From Streptomyces noursei (GTDB lineage: Bacteria; Actinomycetota; Actinomycetes; Streptomycetales; Streptomycetaceae), in assembly GCF_016917755.1 (NCBI RefSeq), contig NZ_CP070326.1:1426001-1490000 (forward strand): a stretch of DNA of 64,000 bases, in the 5' to 3' direction. The notes under the pieces are model-generated. The model did not search any database, was not told where the DNA came from, and worked only from the letters and a program-made list of their open reading frames with translations. Positions 16,162 to 24,244 of this stretch are shown in pieces. Numbering within the stretch: position 1 is the first letter of the stretch; each line of letters begins with the position of its first letter. Made by a program: the position numbers and the translations under genes.

Positions 16162-17661
16162 CTAGGCGGCAGCGCCGCGGGAGGACTGTCGCCCGGAGGC
16201 GGGGGTCCCGGTGCGGGGTGCACCCGCCGAACGCCGGGCCTGGGCGGAGCGGGTGCGGCGGCCGCGCGTGGAGAAGCCGCCGCGCTTGGGGCGTTCGACG
16301 ACCGGGGTGGTGATGGTGACGGGAATTCCGGAGGGGGTCCGGGCACCGGTGATGCGGCTCAGCGCGGCCTCGCCGGAGCGGACCTTGGTGGACTGCGGAG
16401 TGATGCCGGCGTCGGCCATCAGGCGGTCCATCTCGCGGCGCTGGTCGGGCAGGACCAGGGTGACGACGCTGCCGGACTCGCCGGCCCGGGCGGTGCGGCC
16501 GCCACGGTGCAGGTAGTCCTTGTGGTCGCTGGGCGGGTCGACATTGACGACGAGGTCGAGATTGTCGACGTGGATGCCGCGGGCGGCGACGTTGGTGGCC
16601 ACCAGGACGGTGACCTGGCCGGTCTTGAACTGGGCCAGGGTGCGGGTGCGCTGCGGCTGGGACTTGCCACCGTGCAGGCCGGCGGCGCGGACACCGCTCT
16701 TCAGCAGGTGCTTGGTGAGTTTGTCCACGGCGTGCTTGGTGTCCAGGAACATGATCGACCGGCCCTCTCGGGCGGCGATCTCCGTTGTGGTGGCGTGCTT
16801 GTCGGCGCCGTGGACGTGCAGCAGGTGGTGTTCCATCGTGGTGACGGCGCCCGCCGAGGGGTCTACGGAGTGGACCACCGGGTCGGTGAGATAGCGCCGG
16901 ACCAGGAGGTCGACATTGCGGTCCAGGGTGGCCGAGAAGAGCATCCGCTGCCCCTCGGGCCGGACCTGGTCGAGCAGGGCGGTGACCTGGGGCATGAAGC
17001 CCATGTCGGCCATCTGGTCCGCCTCGTCCAGCACGGTGATGCCGACCTCGTTCAAGCGGCAGTCACCGCGCTCGATGAGGTCCTTGAGGCGTCCCGGCGT
17101 CGCGACCACGGCCTCGGCGCCGCCTCGCAGCGCGCTGACCTGCCGGCCGATCGACATCCCCCCGACGACGGTGGCCAGGCGCAGGTTCAGCGACCGGGCG
17201 TAGGGAGTGAGGGCATCGGTGACCTGCTGAGCCAGCTCCCGGGTGGGTACCAGGATCAGGGCCAGGGGCCGGCCGGGTTCGGCGCGCCGGCCGGCGGTGC
17301 GGGCCAGCAGGGCCAGACCGAAGGCGAGCGTCTTGCCCGATCCGGTGCGCCCGCAACCCAGCACATCGCGTCCGGCCAGCGAGTTCGGCAGTGTGGCGGC
17401 CTGGATCGGGAACGGGACCGACACCCCTTCGGCGGCCAGCGACGCCAGCAGCGCGGGCGGCATGTCCAGTTCCGCGAAGGTCTCGGCCGGGGGCAGCGCG
17501 GGGGTGTGCGTGACGGGTGGCGCGAACTCTCCCGGCCGTGCGGCGGGGCGGCGCCTGTTGCCACCGGAGCGCTTCGACGGCTGCGAGCGGCGGCCGCCGC
17601 GGCCGGAGTCGGCGAAGCGGGCGCGGAACGGGCGGTCTTTCGAGCGTGCTGTGCGGTTCAT
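16162..17661 (-). CDS. DEAD-box ATP-dependent RNA helicase
   Basis: About 499 residues from the ATG at 17661 (GAGGAAGG ribosome site upstream), beginning MNRTARSKDRPF with a basic tail. Helicase motifs in order: Q-motif FPIQAATLPN, motif I CGRTGSGKT, PTRELAQQ, TPGRLKDL, DEAD variant VLDEADQMADMGF, SAT in LFSATLD, IMFLDTKHA, ATNVAARGIHVD, and HRGGRTARAG. The C-terminus is a disordered Arg/Ser/Gly tail that binds RNA in related proteins. It lies downstream of a cold-shock protein gene on the same strand, fitting a cold-shock RNA-remodelling role. The TAG stop coincides with the edge of the IS982 segment, so the last residues could be altered. Confidence 0.9.
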   Translation of the reverse strand: MNRTARSKDRPFRARFADSGRGGRRSQPSKRSGGNRRRPAARPGEFAPPVTHTPALPPAETFAELDMPPALLASLAAEGVSVPFPIQAATLPNSLAGRDVLGCGRTGSGKTLAFGLALLARTAGRRAEPGRPLALILVPTRELAQQVTDALTPYARSLNLRLATVVGGMSIGRQVSALRGGAEAVVATPGRLKDLIERGDCRLNEVGITVLDEADQMADMGFMPQVTALLDQVRPEGQRMLFSATLDRNVDLLVRRYLTDPVVHSVDPSAGAVTTMEHHLLHVHGADKHATTTEIAAREGRSIMFLDTKHAVDKLTKHLLKSGVRAAGLHGGKSQPQRTRTLAQFKTGQVTVLVATNVAARGIHVDNLDLVVNVDPPSDHKDYLHRGGRTARAGESGSVVTLVLPDQRREMDRLMADAGITPQSTKVRSGEAALSRITGARTPSGIPVTITTPVVERPKRGGFSTRGRRTRSAQARRSAGAPRTGTPASGRQSSRGAAA

Positions 17662-17877
17662 GAAGAACCTTCCTCGATACAGTACGTCGAGGAATTCCCG
17701 GCGGAAACGAGCCGCACACAAAGAACCGCCAGAACGAACCGATGAAAAAAGATGAAACGAAACGGGTCGGAAATATGCCGGCCCAGCGGGTCACCAAAGG
17801 GGGCGGCGGTCGAACAGGCCGCCCCGCGCCGCTTGCGCGGCCGTTGCGGCGCACAACGGAAAACGTCCAAGCAACGA

Positions 17878-17910
17878 GCTGGGGCCCGCACCCAAGGTGC
17901 GGGCCCCAGC
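17878..17910. terminator. Strong hairpin terminator after cspA
   Basis: A perfect 15-bp stem, GCTGGGGCCCGCACC with its complement GGTGCGGGCCCCAGC, and a 3-nt loop lies 28 nt after the cold-shock gene stop. There is no long T-run, which is common in Streptomyces. It would separate cspA from the helicase gene, giving the helicase its own promoter in the interval 17662-17877. Confidence 0.75.
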
Positions 17911-17937
17911 CACGGGCGTACGCGTCGGCGTCAGTGA

Positions 17938-18141
17938 TCAGGCGGGAACGATGTTCTCGGCCTGCGGGCCCTTCTGGCCCTGCGTGACGTCGAAGGACAC
18001 CTTCTGGCCTTCCTGCAGCTCGCGGAAGCCCTGGGTGGCGATGTTCGAGTAGTGGGCGAAGACGTCAGCACCGCCACCGTCCTGCTCGATGAAGCCGAAA
18101 CCCTTTTCCGCGTTGAACCACTTCACGGTGCCAGTAGCCAT
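17938..18141 (-). CDS. Cold-shock protein (CspA family)
   Basis: 67 residues, the full usual length: [20 protein letters not shown] followed by DVFAHYSNI. The RNP-1 (KGFGFI) and RNP-2 (VFAHYS) motifs bind single-stranded nucleic acid. The ATG at 18141 has GAAGGAG at a good distance. The protein acts as an RNA/DNA chaperone in the cytoplasm; it may melt secondary structure together with the neighbouring DEAD-box helicase. A long untranslated leader probably lies upstream. Confidence 0.95.
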   Translation of the reverse strand: MATGTVKWFNAEKGFGFIEQDGGGADVFAHYSNIATQGFRELQEGQKVSFDVTQGQKGPQAENIVPA

Positions 18142-18845
18142 GCCATATCTCCTTCGGGGCAGTGCCCGGAACCCACACCATGTGAGCTCCAGCGTCGCCG
18201 CGATGATCACCCCGCCGGAAATACCGCCGGAAAATACATAGGTGCCCCCACCGTGTACGACGGCGAGCGCACCTGAAGTTTTCGGGAACCACAACTGCAA
18301 CTGAAATAGACGTTAGCACGACCCTGGCGACCATGCACAGGGCACGAGACAGGGCATACGCCCGACGCTTCCGAGAGCGCAAAACTCCTACCCCGCCGGT
18401 GATCATTTCTGTAGTTGCGGCATTAGATATTCGACACCGGCGCTCGCCTCTATTCGACCGGAAAACCGCGCCCCCTCGGCCACCGCTCGAGCTCCGCAGG
18501 CACGGGCAGACACGGGCAGACACGGGCGCCCGCACCGACTACACCTGGCCGTACCACGCGGCCGTCGGGGGCAGTTCGCGGTGCGGCGCGCCAGGAGCGA
18601 CGGCGCACCCGGGGAGCCGAAGCGGTCTAGCCCTGTTGCTGCGGCCGAGAGAAATCTCCATTGACCGCAGTAGACATTCTCACTTCGGAAAGTTAGCATT
18701 TCTCTCGTAGCCAATGAGGCCAATGAGGCGCGGCAGACACGAAGCGCCGCGAGCACGACAGCAATACCAGATGGTGTGGAAAACCCCCGGGGTCTCGGTG
18801 CCGTATGGCATCAGGGCTCCTCGACGCGTCCTACGACGAGGTTCA
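18142..18845. other. Gene-free region upstream of cspA and the MerR-like gene
   Basis: About 700 bases with no convincing coding frame. The part next to cspA (about 18142-18320) is relatively AT-rich and probably contains its promoter and structured 5' leader. A short tandem repeat of a CACGGGCAGA unit (two copies plus CACGGGC) is at 18501-18527. Short AT-rich patches at 18398-18440 and 18660-18720 may hold the promoter of the plus-strand gene. Confidence 0.5.
18501..18527. repeat. Tandem 10-bp repeat
   Basis: CACGGGCAGA occurs twice in tandem, followed by a partial third copy CACGGGC, in non-coding DNA between cspA and the MerR-like gene. No function is apparent. Confidence 0.6.
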
Positions 18846-19193
18846 ATGACCCGAGAGACTCCCTCACGCGCCACCGACAGATTCGATGACGACGACTACC
18901 CCGCCTACACCATGGGCCGCGCCGCGGAGATGATCGGCAGCACGCCCGCTTTCCTGCGGGCGGTCGGCGAAGCCCGCCTCATCGTCCCCTTGCGCTCCGA
19001 AGGCGGCCATCGCCGCTACTCCCGCTACCAGCTGCGCATCGCCGCCCGCGCGCGCGAACTCGTCGACCAGGGCACCCCGATCGAAGCCGCCTGCCGCATC
19101 GTCATCCTTGAGGACCAGCTCGAAGAGGCCCGGCGACTCAACGAGGAACTGCGCCGGACCGCTGCCGACCCGAGTCAGCCCACCGGTCCCTGA
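18846..19193 (+). CDS. MerR-like DNA-binding protein
   Basis: 115 residues starting MTRETPSRATDRFDDDDYPA. The winged-helix region AYTMGRAAEMIGSTPAFLRAV, then LRSEGGHRRYSRYQLR, matches MerR-type HTH domains, which recognise operators with long spacers. A coiled-coil dimerisation helix follows (CRIVILEDQLEEARRLNEE). No cysteine cluster or effector domain is visible, so it resembles the small MerR proteins often found beside cold-shock and stress genes. It is a separate transcription unit; no strong ribosome site is visible just upstream of the ATG, so its start is less certain. Confidence 0.8.
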   Translation: MTRETPSRATDRFDDDDYPAYTMGRAAEMIGSTPAFLRAVGEARLIVPLRSEGGHRRYSRYQLRIAARARELVDQGTPIEAACRIVILEDQLEEARRLNEELRRTAADPSQPTGP

Positions 19194-19965
19194 CGCGCAC
19201 CGTCCCGCCGCGTAACGTCCCCCGCCCACTGCTGCGCTTCGACCGCCGCACCCGCATCGTCACCGCTGCCCTCCCTGCGCCGTCGAGAACGGCGAGCCGG
19301 AGCACGACAAGACCGCGTCGAGCACCACGCACCAGGGCCATCCCCGAACGCAGAAACCCCCGCCGGAGCCAGCCGACGGGGGTTCCGCATCTCTCACCTG
19401 CTATCACACGCCTACCACCAACAGCGTCGACGCACCTGGATCGCAAGGACTTGACCTGCGAAAACGCTCCTGAGCTAGACCACCTGGACGGCACAAGACG
19501 CTTCCGACAACGTGTGCCAAGTGGTTCCACCATCGACAACGACGTGGCGCAGAGACGCCTGGAGGCAACGTCCGCTGGCCGGCCTGCCTGCCCACGTCCT
19601 ACGGCTCACACTCCGGTTGGGCATGAGCCGTGCGCAGGTGGCGCTGCCCGTGATGGACCACTCTGAGGGCCTTCCTGACATCCGATGGTAGAGACCAAGA
19701 TCCGGACCAGGCACGGACCAACGCGCCGCCGACGGCGCCCCGTGCATCGTTTCAGCAGATCAGCACTACGCCGACGCTGTACCACCAAGCAGACCAAGAA
19801 CCTGCTGCGCGCCACGACACTCTCAGGGAAGCTGCTTGACCGGATTACATATCAGCCTGTCCAGCGGCGTAGCACGTCTGACGTCCCATCAAAACGATCA
19901 CAATTTCGGCGTCGCTATCGTCCGTAACACTCAAACCACACGTAATGCGCACGCAAAATCGAAGT
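19194..19965. other. Gene-poor stretch with degraded DNA
   Basis: Apart from the hairpin at 19355-19384 no credible gene is seen in about 770 bases. Open frames are short and lack codon bias, and base composition drifts lower in GC from about 19780 to 19965. It separates the MerR-like gene from gene scraps at 19966-20335 and probably consists of decayed or recombined sequence. Confidence 0.5.
19355..19384. terminator. Hairpin terminator candidate
   Basis: AACCCCCGCCGG (19355-19366) pairs with CCGACGGGGGTT (19373-19384) with one mismatch and a 6-nt loop. It lies about 160 nt after the MerR-like gene and could end its transcript. Confidence 0.5.
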
Positions 19966-20040
19966 TCAGGAGCCCTTTGTGGCTAGCTCGAGGGCCGCGA
20001 CGCACTCCACGTGATGCGTCATCGGGAACACGTGGGGCAA
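19966..20040 (-). pseudogene. C-terminal scrap of a class I SAM-dependent RNA methyltransferase
   Basis: The minus strand reads LPHVFPMTHHVECVAALELA then TKGS and a stop at 19968-19966. FPMTHHVECVA followed by a leucine-rich end is the characteristic C-terminus of TRAM-domain RNA (uracil-5-)methyltransferases of the RumA type. An in-frame stop lies immediately upstream, so only about 24 codons survive. It marks another recombination junction at about 20040. Confidence 0.6.
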
Positions 20041-20068
20041 TCAGCGAACCGCCCGCCCACTCTGCGCT

Positions 20069-20785
20069 TCACCGCCTATCTCGGCGTTCTGGGCCGTAGG
20101 GACTCCACCCATTCATGTGTGCCTTGAGCTCGTCTGGCGTCGGTTCCCTTGGAGTTGGCATCTCCGGACGCCGGTTCAAGGGACTGATCGCACAAACGAA
20201 TTCGCGTGCCCACTCCAACCAACGTCTTGCCGATTCCAGTGCCGGCTCGTCCACGACGCTGCCCGCTTCGGCAAGACGACGTTCCAGAGCATCGCAGTAC
20301 TCACCGAGTACTGCAGCCTCCTGCCAGCGCCCGGCCTCCTCGCGAAGCACCTCTGCGAGTTGATCCATCTGCTCCCTGGGGACCACCGACTTGCCGTCGA
20401 GGTGGCCGCAGCGCTTGGGGGCGACCTGGTCTTCCAGGTGCAGCCCGGCCAGCCCGGCGTCCTCCATCAGCTGGACGGTGCGGGCGGCGTTCAGCGGTTC
20501 GCCGAAGCCGGTGTCGGCGTCGATGAGGACGGGCAGGTCGGTGGCCCTGGTCGTCTGCTGGGCGCGGGCGGCGATCTCGGTGGAGGTGGTCAGGCCGATG
20601 TCGGGCAGTCCCAGGTCGGCGGCGAGCACGGCGCCGGAGAGGTAGGCGGCCTCGAAGCCGGTGTCCTGGATGAGGCGGGCGGAGAGCGGGTTGAGGGCGC
20701 CCGGCATGGGCAGCAGGCGTCCGGTGGCCAGCCGCGCGCGCAGGGCGCGGCGGCGCTCGGCGGGGGTGGTGCGGGTGTGCAGCAT
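20069..20785 (-). pseudogene. prpB: Truncated 2-methylisocitrate lyase fused to an unrelated tail
   Basis: ATG at 20785 overlaps the prpD stop. Residues 1-152 are PrpB: LLPMPGALNPLSARLIQDTG, LIDADTGFGEPLNAART and the catalytic KRCGHLDGKSVVP loop. PrpB cleaves 2-methylisocitrate to pyruvate and succinate. After VVPREQM the family sequence ends; the C-terminal 130 residues of the barrel are missing. The frame continues for about 86 residues of an unrelated protein end (RWLEWAREFVCAISPLNRRP then PTPDELKAHMNGWSPYGPE), apparently the 3' end of a different Streptomyces gene. The breakpoint is near 20330. The chimera cannot form the TIM barrel and should be inactive. Confidence 0.8.
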
Positions 20786-21770
20786 CAGAACAGGCCCTTC
20801 GGCAGGTGGGCGTCGTGCGCGGTGACGGCCGCGATGTCGACGGCCGGGAACAGCGCGTCGAGACCGTCGGCGTCCAGGTCGGCGAGCCGTTCCGCCGTGT
20901 CGAGGAAGCGCGTTCGGGCGTCGGGGGCGAGGATCCCCTCGGTCAGGGTGCGGAACTTGGCCGCGTAGTCGGGCCGGCGGAAGGGGCGGGCCCCGGCCGG
21001 ATGGGCGTCGGCGACGGCCAGTTCGTCCTCGACGACGGTGGCGTCGGCGAGGGTGACCACGGCCCGGCCGCCGAAGGCGCGGCGGGCCGGATCGGGCTCG
21101 TGGTAGCGACGGGTCCACTCCGGGTCCTCGACCGTGGTGATCCGCCGCCAGAGTTCGACCGTCTCCGGTCGGCGGGCGCGGTCCGGGGCGTAGGAGCGCT
21201 CGTGGTGCCAGGTGCCGTCCTCCAGCCCGCAGGCGGTGGCGGCGCCGAGGTGGGCCACGTGGTCGATGCGGTGCGCGTGCAGGCAGATGCCCTTGACCAG
21301 GGCGGCGTGGATCTCGTAGGCGGCGACGATCCCACGGAGCAGGTCGGCGCCGGTGCGGCCGGTGTGCTGGGCGACGGCGAGCAGGGGCGGGATGTTGTCG
21401 CCGGGGTGGGAGTAGTCGGCGGCCAGGTACGTGTCGTGGAAGTCCAACTCGCGCACGGCGGTGCCGTTGGCCCAGGCGGCCCACTCCGGGGAGACCCGGG
21501 CGACGGTGCCGAGGGCCGAGGCGCCGCGGGCGGTCGTCGGGTGGGCCAGGGCCTGGGCGCGGGCGACGGCGACCGGGCGGCGCAGCAGGGCGGCGACGGC
21601 GACCGCGGCGTTGTCGATGACCCGGTTGACGGCCATGGCGGCGCTGTCGGAGGCCGGCTCCTCGGTGCCGGTGGCGGCCTGCACGAGCTTCCAGGCGAGT
21701 TTGGTCCTCGCGGGGCAGTCGGTCGGCGCTGGGGGTGGACGCGGACGTGGTGTTCGAGCGCGGGACTCCC
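20785..21770 (-). pseudogene. prpD: 2-methylcitrate dehydratase remnant (MmgE/PrpD family)
   Basis: PrpD dehydrates 2-methylcitrate in propionate breakdown. The remnant has the family N-terminus spread over three frames: EHHVRVHP, then SADRLPREDQ, then LAWKLVQAATGTEEP. It looks as if one extra C and one extra A were gained (21720-21745 and about 21700). After ICLHAHRIDHVAHLGAATAC it jumps directly to GTWHHERSYAPDRARRPETV; about 150 residues that normally lie between these blocks are missing. The C-terminus LPKGLF and overlap with prpB are normal. No start codon is evident in the EHH frame. Divergent from the ScfR-type regulator gene. Confidence 0.85.
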
Positions 21771-21874
21771 CGGGGGATGTCGGGCGGTCCTGTCGGGTGC
21801 CGGTGCGATCGAGCCTGCCCGCGCGACGGCCGTCGGGCCACCGCTCCGACGTGCGGAATCCGTACCGCCGTGGG

Positions 21875-21900
21875 CTGCGAATCTGCGAAACCCGCGAATG
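21875..21900. promoter_or_regulatory. GCGAA repeats, putative ScfR/RamB-type operator
   Basis: The intergenic space between prpD and the regulator contains CTGCGAATCTGCGAAACCCG followed by CGAATG, giving three GCGAA units. ScfR/RamB/PrpR regulators of short-chain fatty acid genes are known to bind TTTGCAAA-like AT-rich boxes, so these repeats are reasonable binding sites controlling both directions. Assignment is from position and pattern only. Confidence 0.4.
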
Positions 21901-21953
21901 ATGCGGATGCTACTTTTGCCGACACGCGAACGGCCCGGACACGGAGGTGCGCG

Positions 21954-23190
21954 ATGGCCCGGCGAGCGGCCGGCCGGAAGGTCTACGCCCATGCCAGGCT
22001 GCGCCGACTGCGCCGCGAGCACGGGATGAACCAGGTCGACAAGGCCCGTGCACTCGGCATCTCCACCAGTTACGCCAACCAGATCGAGCAGAGCCAGCGC
22101 CCGCTGACCGCCCCGGTGCTGCTGCGCATCGCGGAGGTCTTCGGCGTCGACGCGGAGTTCTTCTCGGAGGCCGCGGAGGACCGGCTCGGCGCCGAGCTGA
22201 GGGCGGCCCTGGCCGACGAGGCGTGCGGGGTGCCGATGCCCGCCTTCGAGGACATCACCGAGGCCGCCCGCGACCACCCCGAGGTGGCACGCGCCCTGGT
22301 CGCCCTGCACCACCGCTACCGCGACGCGGCCGAGCAGGCCGCCGCCCTCGCCGCACCGGGCATCGACGCCCGCCGCGCGCCCGCGGAGCCGCACGACGAG
22401 GTACGGGACTTCTTCTACGCCCACCACAACCGCTTCGGCCCGGTGGACGACGCGGCCGAACACACCGCCGGGGCCCTGGGATTGCGGCCCGGCCGGGCCG
22501 TCGACCCGCTCACCGCGCGCCTCGCCGAGCGGCACCAGATCACGGTCGTGCAGGCCGCCGCGGGCCACTCCCCCGACGCCCGCCGCTTCGATCCGACCAC
22601 CGGGGTGCCGTTCCTGTCCCGCTGGCTCAGCGACGGCCAGCGTGCCTTCCAACTCGCCAACCGGTTGGCCCTGTTGGAGCACGGGTCGCTGCTCGACGGG
22701 CTCGCCGGCGGCGCCCCGGAGCTCACCTCGCCGGAGTCGACGGCACTGGCCCGCAGCGGGCTGGCGAACCACTTCGCGGGCGCGCTGCTCATGCCGTGCT
22801 CCGCCTTCCACGGCGTCGCCGAGGAGGTCCGCTACGACATCGAGCTGCTGTCCGCGCGCTTCGGCGTCGGCTTCGAGACGGTCTGCCACCGCCTGAGCAC
22901 CCTCCAACGCACCGGCCACCATTCCCCGCGCGCCGAGTTCGCCGTCGCGCTGGGCTGCGAGCTGCGGCACGCGCACCGCCTCGTCTACGCCGAGGGGGTC
23001 GCCCCCGACGACCCGCGGGCCGCCACGCCCATCGGCCTGGGCTGTCGGATCTGTGAGCGTCGCGACTGCCCGCAGCGCGCCCGGCCCCCGGCCCGGCCGG
23101 CTCGCCATCGACCCCGACCGGCGCACCTACGTGCCGTATCCCGTGGAAGGACGCAGTGCCATGCCCGAAGCAGGAGGAGCCACCGCGTGA
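21954..23190 (+). CDS. ScfR-type short-chain fatty acyl regulator, frameshifted at C-terminus
   Basis: ATG at 21954 with GGAGGTG just upstream. It has an N-terminal XRE HTH (LRRLRREHGMNQVDKARALG, then STSYANQIEQSQRPL) and then the long IrrE-like/DUF2083 region of RamB/PrpR/ScfR proteins with the cysteine cluster CRICERRDCPQ. These proteins sense acyl-CoAs and control propionate and acetate genes. Near 23085-23105 the frame changes by one base. The +1 frame gives the expected end LAIDPDRRTYVPYPVEGRS and a TGA at 23188; without the shift the frame runs into the next gene. The shift is in a GC homopolymer-like run, so a sequencing error is possible. It now lies beside a dead prp operon but may act on other genes. 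Confidence 0.75.
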
Positions 23191-23777
23191 CCAGCCGTAT
23201 CACCCTCATCTCACCGGCGATCGGCCCGTCGCTGCGGCAGGGCCGCTTCGACGACGGCGGCCCGCTCGACGCTGTTGGAGCGGCACAGGCCAGGGCGGCG
23301 GCCGGTGCCCTGCCGGCCGCCGGCCGGGTCTGTGTCTCCCCCAGCGTGCGCTGTCGGGAGACGGCCGCGGCGCTCGGCCTCGACGGCGGCCCGTCGGGTC
23401 CGGAGCTCGCGGGTCTGGACGTCGGCCGCTGGTCGGGGCGGACCCTCGACGACGTGGCGGCGGCCGAGCCCGAGGCGGTGGCCCGGTGGCTGACCGATCC
23501 CGGCGCGGCGCCGCACGGCGGCGAGTCGGTGCGGGACCTGTGCGGGCGCGTCGCGCGGTGGCTGGACGCCTGCGGCCGGGCCGACGGCCGGACGCTCGCC
23601 GTGGTCGAACCGGAGGTCGTACGGGCGGTGGTGGTGCATGTGCTGGGCGCGCCCGAGGAGGCGTTCTGGCGGATCGACGTGCCCCCGCTCACGGCCACCG
23701 AGGTCAGCGGTCGGTCCGGGCGCTGGAACCTGCGGCTCGGGCGCGCCCTCGTCGCCGACGCGGAGCCCGACAGCTGA
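23187..23777 (+). CDS. Histidine-phosphatase-fold protein lacking catalytic residues
   Basis: 196 residues, GTG at 23187 with GGAGGAG upstream; it overlaps the end of the regulator gene. Overall sequence order follows the branch 1 histidine phosphatase superfamily (RVCVSPSVRCRETAAALGLD, LAGLDVGRWSGRTLDDV, APHGGESVRDLC). The RHG motif that carries the nucleophilic His is replaced by SPAIG. The second His motif (SHG.VIR) is VVEPEVVRAV. It is therefore probably not a phosphatase. Similar proteins sit next to CbtAB cobalt transporters, which also lie nearby here, so a cobalt/B12-linked structural or regulatory role is inferred. Confidence 0.7.
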   Translation: MTSRITLISPAIGPSLRQGRFDDGGPLDAVGAAQARAAAGALPAAGRVCVSPSVRCRETAAALGLDGGPSGPELAGLDVGRWSGRTLDDVAAAEPEAVARWLTDPGAAPHGGESVRDLCGRVARWLDACGRADGRTLAVVEPEVVRAVVVHVLGAPEEAFWRIDVPPLTATEVSGRSGRWNLRLGRALVADAEPDS

Positions 23778-23804
23778 CGGCTGCGGCGGGTGCGCCGCGT
23801 GGGG

Positions 23805-24080
23805 TCAGTGGGCCTCGTCCCGGTGGCGGCGGAGCAGCTCCGCGATCGCGCGGCGCAGGCGGTCGGTGTCGGTGCGGTCGTCGGGGCCGCCGACCAGGGC
23901 CTCCAGCTCCGAGAGCAGTCGCTCGGTCCGTTTGACCTGCTGGGCGAGCACCCGTACCCGCGCGCTCTGGCCGCCGATCTGGCGGCGGCTCGCGATCAGT
24001 TGCTCGTACTCCTCCGGGGTCAGCGCGACCGCCGCACGGCCGCCGAGGGTGATGTGACGCGGCTGGGGGGTTCTGGCCAT
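23805..24080 (-). CDS. Small coiled-coil hypothetical protein
   Basis: 91 residues, MARTPQPRHITLGGRAAVAL then TPEEYEQLIASRRQI, followed by a long charged helix with heptad character (VRVLAQQVKRTERLLSELEA) and an Arg-rich end. No known catalytic motif. The ATG is followed by codon use typical of the genome. It is convergent with the phosphatase-fold gene and separated from cbtA by a strong terminator. Function unknown. Confidence 0.65.
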   Translation of the reverse strand: MARTPQPRHITLGGRAAVALTPEEYEQLIASRRQIGGQSARVRVLAQQVKRTERLLSELEALVGGPDDRTDTDRLRRAIAELLRRHRDEAH

Positions 24081-24193
24081 ACGGCTCCTCCGCTCGTCGC
24101 CTCCGGCGGCCCCGACCCGTGCCCCGATCGGGCGGCCCGGACCGGACCGCCCGTGGTGTGACCGTGACCTCCGTCGTCGTGTCCGGCATAACG

Positions 24194-24230
24194 CAAAAGG
24201 GCCCTCGGAGGGTTCCGAAGGGCCCTTTTG
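24194..24230. terminator. Bidirectional intrinsic terminator
   Basis: CAAAAGGGCCCT (24194-24205) and AGGGCCCTTTTG (24219-24230) form a perfect stem with A and T tracts at the ends, so it works on both strands. It lies 15 nt after cbtA, whose transcript it should end. Confidence 0.85.
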
Positions 24231-24244
24231 TGTCCCAAAACCGT

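Noticed and set aside
15700..17745. Long plus-strand open frame running from the IS982 transposase across the whole helicase gene
   Set aside because: It is the antisense of a well-supported DEAD-box helicase and is open only because of GC bias and loss of the IS stop codon.
20943..23126. Very long minus-strand frame over the ScfR gene
   Set aside because: Its codons are the complement of the real plus-strand gene; translated sequence is Gly/Arg/Val-rich without domains. Only its end overlaps the prpD N-terminus frame.
21735..23777. A single 600-residue regulator-phosphatase fusion protein
   Set aside because: The linking sequence (RPPARPARHRPRPAHLRAVS) is an out-of-frame reading of the normal ScfR end, and the phosphatase-fold gene has its own GTG and GGAGGAG site. 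A frameshift is simpler.
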